DNA of 9,990 bases from Caldisericota bacterium (GTDB taxonomy: Bacteria > Caldisericota > Caldisericia > Cryosericales > Cryosericaceae): the NCBI GenBank assembly GCA_026390285.1, contig JAPLGH010000068.1, positions 1 through 9,990 on the forward strand. The letters are read 5' to 3'. The position numbers and the translations under genes were made by a program. Positions 1-5,600 of this stretch are shown here, piece after piece; the first letter of the stretch is position 1; each line of letters starts with the position of its first letter. The notes under the pieces were generated by a model. That model searched no databases. It saw only the letters and a list, made by a program, of their open reading frames with translations, and was not told the origin of the DNA.

Positions 1-119
1 GCTCCATTCCCGCTGCTCTGTTCTCATCTCAAGGATCAGCAGTATTCTGTCATCGTTCAGGTACTTTTTCTCATGAGTTGACGAAGATATTTCACGTACA
101 TTATTGATGAGTCGATGCG
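1..119 (+). mobile_element. Right end of a DDE-type insertion sequence (copy A, partial)
   Basis: This stretch is closely repeated at about 3684-3799 with only scattered substitutions and small indels. Both copies stop matching at the same point, just after GATGAGTCGATGCG, which marks the outer end of a mobile element. The rest of copy A lies to the left of the window. A reading on the minus strand gives a similar short peptide in both copies, but their frames drift apart, so it is probably untranslated end sequence. The element's right edge abuts a truncated IS30 gene, which suggests that insertion or deletion here removed the IS30 5' end. Confidence 0.7.
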
Positions 120-125
120 CTCCAT

Positions 126-936
126 AGGAATACCAGGAGACACGGCTTCAGTGCTCATGAGGCTCAGAGTTCTTACACGCTTTGCAGGCGGGCACGTAAG
201 GCTCAAGTGAAGGTCATGGGATCAGAATTACGAACAGGTTGTAAACGGCCTGGAACAGTGCTGGCCACTGAGCAGACTATTGTATTGGCCATCATGGCAT
301 GGACCTTTGCACGGCAACGATCTACCTGGTCTTGAAGAGCAGTTTGTTACCAACCGTTTCCCGAGAAAAACTCAGACAGCAAGAAGAATCTCGCAAAGGG
401 GAAGGTGAAGAACACAGGAGTACGATCCCGGATTGCCTATCCAAGGGTGAGCGGCCAACCACAGCAGCTGCCAAAAGTCGTGTAGGCGACCAGGAAGGCG
501 ACACAGTCGCTGGAAAATAGCGAACCGGGCGCTCTATGACGTTGGTCGACAGAAAAGCACGGTTCCTGGTAGGAAAGAAGCTTGTTGATCACCGTGCAGA
601 AACCCTGAAGGAATTAATCTGCAAGAGTCTAAAGGCGTTGCCCTGTCATACATGGACGGTAGACAACGGCAAAGAACTTGCGGCCCATAGAGTCATAACA
701 GCTCAATCCAACGTACCGGTATCCTTCGCTCATCGACAGAGTGCGTGGGAAACGCCTACCAATGAACACGCGAATGGGCTATTACGTCAGTTCTTTTCCA
801 ATCATATAAGCTTCTTGACGGTGACGCAGCAACATCTGGATTATGCAATCCACCTGCTCAACAACCGTCCGCGAAATGTCTCAACTGGGAAACTCCTTAT
901 CAGGTCTTGGCAGAAGAATTGTTGCACTTGGTTTGA
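126..936 (+). pseudogene. IS30-family transposase, 5'-truncated and frameshifted
   Basis: This is a relic of an IS30-type DDE transposase. The first readable residues, RNTRRHGFSAHEAQ (from 126), match the end of the family's helix-turn-helix region, so the N-terminus is missing. At least two frame changes follow before 299. From 299 one frame runs through EGDTVAGK, an in-frame TAG at 518-520, then RTGRSMTLVDRK and on to NNRPR near 875. The first catalytic Asp (EGDTV), the second (VDNGKE) and the Glu (TNEHANGLLRQFF) are all present. One missing base near 876 shifts the end; in the restored frame it reads CLNWETPYQVLAEELLHLV and stops at 934-936, a typical IS30 C-terminus. The several lesions make it non-functional. 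Family assignment is firm; the outer limits of the IS are not visible. Confidence 0.88.
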
Positions 937-1026
937 CAAACCGCAAAACTTCATTTTATCAGAGGCCCTGGCCATAATCAACGTTATTCTCTAACGTCCT
1001 TCCTATAGATGCGTAAACACTAGTTG

Positions 1027-1071
1027 AAGATACTACATAAGATCATTTCCTTTCTTCTTATGCAGTATCTT
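1027..1071 (-). terminator. Strong hairpin downstream of the methyltransferase
   Basis: Arms at 1027-1042 and 1056-1071 pair at 15 of 16 positions around a 13-base loop. On the minus strand this lies just past the methyltransferase stop (1086), the right place for a terminator. The following minus-strand sequence begins TTCAAC rather than a clean T-run, so intrinsic termination is plausible but not certain. It could also be part of an IS end. Confidence 0.5.
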
Positions 1072-1085
1072 AGTCAAGCGCTTGT

Positions 1086-1772
1086 TCAGTTTACTTTTCT
1101 CCCTGCTCCCACAAGTAGCGCCCCGAATTGCTTAAGGTGTTTCCTTCCAAAGACTTCAAGGCTATTTGCCCTTCTCAAGAGCCACTGAGGAGGGCTCGGA
1201 TTAATGAACACCGAGGAGCTCACTTCTACGCCTGTTAGGTGCCTCGACAGAAGACCTCCAAGCTCTCCATATGCATAAAAATGCACGTCATTAAAAAAGC
1301 TCCTCCTGAAGATGCCTCTCACTCTCCTTGAAATACCGTAGGTCGACCATAAGTTAAGCACTGCAACAACTACCGTGCCATTAGGTTTTGCAACCCTCGT
1401 CATCTCGCTTACGAAAAGGTCTGGCTCCCGAGAAAACTCCATTGAACTCATCGAAAGGACTACATCAAAAGTGTTATCGGGAAATGGAATTTGCTCTCCT
1501 ACGCCGTATCGAACATCGAACCCTCTTTTGTTTGCAATCTCACGCATCTTCTCCGATGGGTCAATACCCACAATCTCTATTCCGCGCTTTCCAAGTTCCA
1601 TTGCAAAGAGCCCTGTGCCAATACCAACCTCGAGCATATTGAGGCCCTGTTGAGGTTTAACAAGCCCAAGAAGGAGGTCAAGCTCAAGCTCCTTCACCTT
1701 GCTCCCTACGGGTGTGTCGAACCAGCTGTCGTATTTGTTTGCAAAGTCATCAAAAATTGCCTTCTGTTCCAT
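1086..1772 (-). CDS. Class I SAM-dependent methyltransferase
   Basis: Predicted soluble methyltransferase of the Methyltransf_11 type, 228 residues from the chosen start. It has the SAM-binding glycine motif LEVGIGTG (47-54), the acidic residue after strand 2 (VGIDPS, D71), PFPDNTFDVVL (97-107) and the post-motif RVAKPNGTVVVAVLN (126-140). The C-terminal 80 residues probably set substrate specificity and are not recognisable. A longer start at 1823 adds 17 residues. That start falls inside the end sequence of an insertion sequence (1814 onward), so the extension may be IS-derived; the homologous part begins MEQKAIFDDFANKYDSWF. Neither start has a convincing Shine-Dalgarno site. The gene stands alone between mobile elements, so context says nothing about its substrate. 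Confidence 0.82.
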   Translation of the reverse strand: MEQKAIFDDFANKYDSWFDTPVGSKVKELELDLLLGLVKPQQGLNMLEVGIGTGLFAMELGKRGIEIVGIDPSEKMREIANKRGFDVRYGVGEQIPFPDNTFDVVLSMSSMEFSREPDLFVSEMTRVAKPNGTVVVAVLNLWSTYGISRRVRGIFRRSFFNDVHFYAYGELGGLLSRHLTGVEVSSSVFINPSPPQWLLRRANSLEVFGRKHLKQFGALLVGAGRKVN

Positions 1773-1877
1773 ATGACTATTGTAATAAGTTTCAAGAGAA
1801 AGAGAAGTATCAAGTTGCATCATCTCAATTCATCGTGAAGTCCCTCCGCCCCATCACGAAAGATACTACAATCCGTG

Positions 1878-2876
1878 TCAAGAGGACAAACATAGATTGG
1901 CGTCATGTTCGAGAGGTCGGTACGTGGATTTTGTCACAGTGAGGTGATGAGCGATGAGAAGAGGCTTCCTCATGCAAGCGACCAAGGCGACGTTGGGCTT
2001 TTTGTGGTGATCGCTCATGAGATGTTTGTAGAACGTTCCTCCGCACTCATTGTGTTGGATACAGTTCATGCAAGCCAGGTACAGAACCTTCCTGAGCATT
2101 GGGTCTCCTGCCCTGCTGATTTTCCTTCCTCCATTCAGCGAAGATCCTGATGGTCTTCGTACCGGGTCCAGTCCTGCAAGTGCGGTGATCTCATTTTGAT
2201 TCGCACCAGGATACTTTCTGAAGAGAGACAGGAGATTCATGGCAGAGATGACCCCGATCCCCTTCATGGAAAGAAGATTGTGGAGGTCTTCTCGTGTCTC
2301 CTCATGATCCTCTGCAACTGCTTCCATCTCTTTCTCAAGCTGTTCCCCCATCGCACCAAGACGCCCCAGCTCCTTCTCGAGTGAGTCTTTCAGCTTCCTC
2401 GTCACCCCGCTTTTGTATTCTAGGGAATGCACGTGGTTAGAAAGCATGGTCCTTGTCTTCTGGATCATCTCGTAACTCCCCAGGTATGCTCCGAGCTGTT
2501 CCGCACTCTCATCCATCTCAGGAATAGAGAACTCACTTTCTCTTAGTAGGAGATGGAAACTGTACGGCATCTTGGCATCAACGGCATCTGTCTTCGATCT
2601 GTTCCCCAATACCTTTGCGAAGTTCGCACTCTTCTTTGGATTCACTTCATAGACCCTGACTTCATGCTCTGCAGCAACTGCATGCAGATAATTCGAATAA
2701 GGTCCTGTGGGTTCATAGATGAACCTTGCTTCCTTGTTCCACTCTGTACCATACCATTTCTTGAGAAGCTTCTTCAGGGTTGTTAACCCCCTCTCGTTTG
2801 GAACTTCCTCCTCCTGCGTTCCATCCCATAGCTCCAACGATTGCCTTGAAACATTAATGCCGATATACTCTGTCAT
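1878..2876 (-). CDS. IS110-family transposase with altered first catalytic residue
   Basis: A 332-residue transposase of the DEDD/serine type that works with a bridge RNA. The N-terminal RuvC-like domain has E55 (YEPTGPY) and the pair D97/D100 (KTDAVDAK). The first catalytic position, normally Asp in GIDVSK, is Asn here (GINVSR, N8, codon AAT). A predicted coiled-coil linker follows (about 160-200). The C-terminal Transposase_20 domain has GIGVISA (206-212), AGLDP (234-238) and a serine motif PSGSS with candidate nucleophile S243. The start at 2876 is preceded by a strong ribosome binding site (GGGGAGG, minus strand, about 2883-2889); an in-frame extension upstream lacks family similarity. 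Length is normal and there is no frameshift, so the loss is recent or the enzyme is altered. Asn at N8 probably weakens or abolishes metal-dependent activity. Confidence 0.93.
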   Translation of the reverse strand: MTEYIGINVSRQSLELWDGTQEEEVPNERGLTTLKKLLKKWYGTEWNKEARFIYEPTGPYSNYLHAVAAEHEVRVYEVNPKKSANFAKVLGNRSKTDAVDAKMPYSFHLLLRESEFSIPEMDESAEQLGAYLGSYEMIQKTRTMLSNHVHSLEYKSGVTRKLKDSLEKELGRLGAMGEQLEKEMEAVAEDHEETREDLHNLLSMKGIGVISAMNLLSLFRKYPGANQNEITALAGLDPVRRPSGSSLNGGRKISRAGDPMLRKVLYLACMNCIQHNECGGTFYKHLMSDHHKKPNVALVACMRKPLLIAHHLTVTKSTYRPLEHDANLCLSS

Positions 2877-3108
2877 ACGAAACCTCCCCGTATGAGGAGA
2901 GTTTGCAATGGGTTGCCCTTCCATACACGTTTCATTTCGTCCACAACCCAAGCTGGAGAATTCTTCTCCGCTTCTGATACTACCCAAACTCTGGAAGGGC
3001 GATCCATCTATCGTACAAGCTCATGAGGATTGCTCATTGCTTCAATTGAGGTACGATCTGCCCCTTCCTCTCACCCATACTACCTGGAATAGTACTCCTC
3101 CATCGTAC
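2877..3108 (-). ncRNA. Candidate IS110 bridge RNA region
   Basis: IS110 elements encode their guide (bridge) RNA in the non-coding end upstream of the transposase; here that leader is about 230 bases. It holds many inverted repeats: 2908-2923 with 2992-3007 (14 of 16 paired), AGAGTTTG (2898-2905) with CAAACTCT (2985-2992), GGAGAA-TTC-TTCTCC (2955-2969), and ATCGTAC (3010-3016) with GTACGAT (3051-3057). The first two pairs cross, so they form either a pseudoknot or alternative folds. ATCGTAC appears again at 3102-3108, right at the element's end. No RNA boundaries or guide loops can be assigned by eye; the call rests on family knowledge, position and structure. Confidence 0.5.
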
Positions 3109-3184
3109 GGAATCATCGTCAAACGAGAGGAGGTGGCCATGACGCTCACATGCTTGTGTGAGCACGTGGGAAAGGAGCAGCATC

Positions 3185-3535
3185 ATGGCGTTATCAATGC
3201 AAGAGAAACAGCATGTCGGGAAAGAGGTTGCTCTTCGATACCTCCGTGCCCGGAAGAAGGAGAAAGGGGTTATGCTGCAGGAGTTCTGTGCCACCACGGG
3301 ATACAGTCCTCCCTATGCAGCGTACCTGCTCCGTACCTCTGCGAAGCGGGTGATCCTGGGACAGGTGACCCTGGTCCCCCCGAGCCCTTTGGTCCAAGGC
3401 GAGGGGTGCTTCCCCACGAGACCCTCTTCCTGGCGCAGACACCGGAAGCACGTGGTTGGTCCTGCCGTGCCAGCATCCTGGCACAGGGGCTCTGGGCACT
3501 GTCATACACCTATAGAAGTCACCCAGCATCTGTGA
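3185..3535 (+). pseudogene. N-terminal fragment of a DDE-type transposase (copy B)
   Basis: The open frame starts at ATG 3185 after AAAGGAG (3171-3177). Its first 55 residues (MALSMQEKQHVGKEVALRYL, then KKEKGVMLQEFCATTGYSPPYAAYLLR) are the DNA-binding N-terminus seen in integrase-core transposases whose signature is a TGY..xYAxxLL helix. After about residue 60 the family sequence is lost and becomes proline- and arginine-rich filler to a stop at 3535. An almost identical fragment lies inverted at 7383-7150, so both copies share the deletion. The copy here has a 15-base in-frame duplication-like insert (about 3357-3371) absent from the other. The catalytic domain is missing, so it is not a working transposase. 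Confidence 0.72.
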
Positions 3536-3540
3536 CTTCT
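3467..3540 (+). terminator. Two adjacent hairpins, the second terminator-like
   Basis: GTGCCAG-CATC-CTGGCAC (3467-3484) is a perfect seven-pair stem. AGAAGTCAC (3514-3522) pairs perfectly with GTGACTTCT (3532-3540) around a nine-base loop and is followed by TGCTCTTCTT. The second could act as a weak intrinsic terminator that insulates the IS from downstream genes. It lies in the non-coding right half of IS copy B. No protein in 3540-3799 is supported in either strand. Confidence 0.4.
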
Positions 3541-3617
3541 TGCTCTTCTTCGCTTCCCAATATGCTTGTGCCCTGACCATCGTGAGCTTCTTCCGTTCCC
3601 GGAACCGCCCCTCGGAT

Positions 3618-3672
3618 TGGACCAACATCCTCGGGAAGTACGCCCTTCGCATTGAACCAACATGCTCAGGGG
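3618..3672 (+). repeat. Paired subterminal repeats near the IS right end
   Basis: Two units of about 23 bases, 3618-3640 and 3649-3672, share the core ATTG-ACCAACAT-CTC-GGG with few mismatches at a 31-base period. CATCGTGAGC at 3578 and 3674 is another repeated word nearby. Repeated subterminal words are typical of multiple transposase binding sites; that function is inferred. Confidence 0.5.
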
Positions 3673-3805
3673 GCATCGTGAGCTGCATTCCCGCTGCTCC
3701 TTTCTCATTCCCAAGGATCAGCAGTATTCTGTCATTGTTCAGGTACTTCTTCTCATGAGTTTATGGCGACATTTCAGGTATATATTAGATGAGTCGATGC
3801 GGGCT

Positions 3806-3834
3806 TTGACTTCTTCCCATAATTGTATTATAAG
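3806..3834 (+). promoter_or_regulatory. Sigma70-type promoter for the amidohydrolase-kinase genes
   Basis: TTGACT (3806-3811), a 17-base spacer and TATAAG (3829-3834) each match five of six consensus positions. A start near 3841 would give a leader of about 107 bases before the amidohydrolase. The -35 box begins seven bases outside the end of IS copy B. No other feature is evident in 3841-3935. Confidence 0.6.
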
Positions 3835-3947
3835 AAATTGATTCTGGAACATGGATTCGTAACCACATCTTGAAGCTAGGATACTGGTCAGCGCGCGGTA
3901 GGGTGTTGGCGCAGCACTGAGCGGACATTTGGACCAGAGGAGAGAGG

Positions 3948-5516
3948 ATGAGAGAGAGAATGAACCGTGTGATAGGTCTGGTTGGTGGTGTTGTACTGAC
4001 CATGGATGCGAAGATGCCCGTCTCTGAGGCGGTCTTGGTGGAAGGAGGTGTCATAGCGTACGTGGGATCGAGCGAGCAGGTCCGAGCCTTGTGCGAGTCC
4101 AAAAGGGGTCGCGTCTTGGACCTAGACGGCCGGGTTCTGCTCCCCGGGTTCCACGACTGCCACGTGCACATGATGGGCACCGGACTCAACACGTTGGCCA
4201 TCGACATGTATGATTGCCGCTCTGTGGATGAGGTATTGGAGCAAGTACGCGAGGCAAGCCGTACCTACTCAGGGGACCGTTGGATCTTTGGCAAGCGGCT
4301 CGATGAGTCGCGCCTTCAGGAGCGCCGCCCTCCGACCGCTGCAGAGCTGGATGGCGTTGCCCCACGGCATCCGGTCTTTATTGTTGACCGTGGCTGGCAC
4401 TATACCCTCGTCAATACGGCGGGCTTCCGTCTGCTTGGTCTGTCAGAGGACACCCCGGGTGTCAGAAAGGACCCGGCGGGCAACTTCACTGGGCGGCTGC
4501 ACGAGGAGGCAAATGGCAGGGCGAAGAAGGCTTTCTTCGAAAAGCAGACCCGGACGCAGCGCGAGGAGGCTCTGCGACGTGTGGCGCAAATGGCAGCGCA
4601 AGTGGGCATCACCACCCTGCATGCCGTGGAAGGTGGAGAGCTATTCGCTGACTCTGACGTACCGATCTTGATGGGAGTGCAGGAAGAGCTGCCGGTGCGG
4701 GTCTTGCTCTACTGGAGCACGGAGGACATCGCCAAGATCAAGGAGGCCGGTCTGCCACGGCAGGGTTCCGACATCCTTCTCGATGGCTCCATCGGCTCGA
4801 GAACGGCGGCATTCGAGCAACCCTATCAGGATGATCGGAGCAGCAAGGGCCTCCTGTACTACTCCGATGAGAGGGTTGAGGAAATGATCACTGCGGCTCA
4901 CTTGGCGGACGTGCAGATATCGTTTCATGTCATTGGGGAGCGCGCCATCACCCAGGCGCTGAACTGCTTCGAAAGGGTCCTTTCCCGGTATCCGAAGGCC
5001 GATCACCGCCACTGTCTGCAGCACGTTGGCTGGCCTAAGCAGGGGGAGATCGAGAGAGCAGCTAGGCTGGGAATCACCCTATCCACACAGCCGGCTTTCA
5101 TGTATCTGCGCGGGACACCAGGCGAGGTGTACGTGGAACGCTTGGGTCAGGATCGTGCACGACAAGGCTATCCACTGCGCAAGTTCCTGGATGCCGGCCT
5201 TACGGTTGGTGGTGGCTCGGACTCTGACGTTACGCCCATGGATCCCCTGTTTGGCATCCACGCTGCCGTGAATCAGCCCTATGCAGAGAGCAGTATCACG
5301 GTAGTGGAGGCCTTGAGAATGTACACGATCGAGGCTGCCAAGACGACCTTCGGAGAACAATCGAGGGGTTCGATTGCCGTTGGCAAACAAGCTGACCTGG
5401 TAGTGCTGGCGCAGAACCCGTTGCAGACCGCGCCGGACAAACTGAAGGACATACCCGTGATGATGACGATGAGAGGAGGGGAAATCACGTACGAAGCCAA
5501 GGACTTTGTGCAGTAG
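3948..5516 (+). CDS. YtcJ-type amidohydrolase (amidohydrolase family 3)
   Basis: A 522-residue cytoplasmic metal-dependent hydrolase of the amidohydrolase superfamily. Members cleave C-N bonds in amides, formamides or cyclic ureas; the substrate here is unknown. It opens with the family's small beta-domain (VVLTMDAKMPVSEAVLVEGG), then the metal-binding HxH in GFHDCHVHM (H72, H74), the signature LLDGSIGSRTA (277-287), H327 (SFHVIGER), H359 (CLQHVGWP) and the late Asp in GGGSDSDVTP (D425), ending in the usual GSIAVGKQADLVVL segment. Length is slightly short for the family but all blocks are present. ATG 3948 follows AGAGGAG (3936-3942) at five bases; ATG 3960 is an alternative. It leads the kinase gene by 84 bases on the same strand, probably one operon. 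Confidence 0.93.
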   Translation: MRERMNRVIGLVGGVVLTMDAKMPVSEAVLVEGGVIAYVGSSEQVRALCESKRGRVLDLDGRVLLPGFHDCHVHMMGTGLNTLAIDMYDCRSVDEVLEQVREASRTYSGDRWIFGKRLDESRLQERRPPTAAELDGVAPRHPVFIVDRGWHYTLVNTAGFRLLGLSEDTPGVRKDPAGNFTGRLHEEANGRAKKAFFEKQTRTQREEALRRVAQMAAQVGITTLHAVEGGELFADSDVPILMGVQEELPVRVLLYWSTEDIAKIKEAGLPRQGSDILLDGSIGSRTAAFEQPYQDDRSSKGLLYYSDERVEEMITAAHLADVQISFHVIGERAITQALNCFERVLSRYPKADHRHCLQHVGWPKQGEIERAARLGITLSTQPAFMYLRGTPGEVYVERLGQDRARQGYPLRKFLDAGLTVGGGSDSDVTPMDPLFGIHAAVNQPYAESSITVVEALRMYTIEAAKTTFGEQSRGSIAVGKQADLVVLAQNPLQTAPDKLKDIPVMMTMRGGEITYEAKDFVQ

Positions 5517-5585
5517 ATCGGAGAGCCCGTCCTGAGGGAAAGGGCTAGTCTTGTACGGCTCAAGTTCACAAAAATCGCAGTAACC

Positions 5586-5592
5586 AAGGAGG
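5586..5592 (+). promoter_or_regulatory. Ribosome binding site deciding a GTG start
   Basis: AAGGAGG lies eight bases before GTG 5601, and the family N-terminus (RYILGIDQGTT) begins directly after it. This fixes a non-ATG start. The 84-base gap from 5517 also has a weak inverted repeat, AGCCC (about 5524) with GGGCT (about 5545), but no T-run, so it does not look like a terminator. Confidence 0.75.
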
Positions 5593-5600
5593 CACAGGAA

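Larger units (their letters stand above)
1861..3108 (-). mobile_element. IS110-family insertion sequence
   Basis: The limits come from comparison with the uninterrupted leader in copy C. There the leader reads CCCCATCCCGAA then GAAATCATCGTG. In copy B CCCCATCACGAA ends at 1860 and GGAATCATCGTC resumes at 3109. The insert is therefore about 1,248 bp, within the normal IS110 range, with no evident long target duplication and no terminal inverted repeats, as is usual for the family. A core of a few bases could belong to either side. It holds one transposase gene, a short tail after its stop (1861-1877) and a long structured leader upstream of its start (2877-3108). Confidence 0.75.
1814..3799 (+). 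mobile_element. DDE-type insertion sequence relic (copy B), internally deleted and carrying a nested IS110
   Basis: The left end GTTGCATCATCT, then TCATCGTGAA, recurs at 7506-7483 (inverted) and at 9715 onward. The right end matches copy A (1-119) and stops at GATGAGTCGATGCG. Inside are the leader, an N-terminal transposase fragment (3185-3535), paired subterminal repeats near 3618-3672, and two copies of CATCGTGAGC (3578, 3674). The leader is interrupted at 1860/3109 by an IS110 element. The catalytic part of the transposase is missing, so this copy could move only with help from another element. The family is probably one of the IS481/ISNCY-like integrase-core groups; I cannot name the exact IS. 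Confidence 0.65.

Noticed and set aside
1028..1870. AGATACTACA at 1029 and at 1861, considered as a second IS110 end
   Set aside because: Only ten bases match, with no other IS110 sequence near 1029; chance is a sufficient explanation.
2908..3576. Plus-strand frame of 222 residues across the IS110 leader and IS fragment
   Set aside because: It crosses the IS110 boundary at 3108, overlaps a better-supported transposase frame and has no family similarity.
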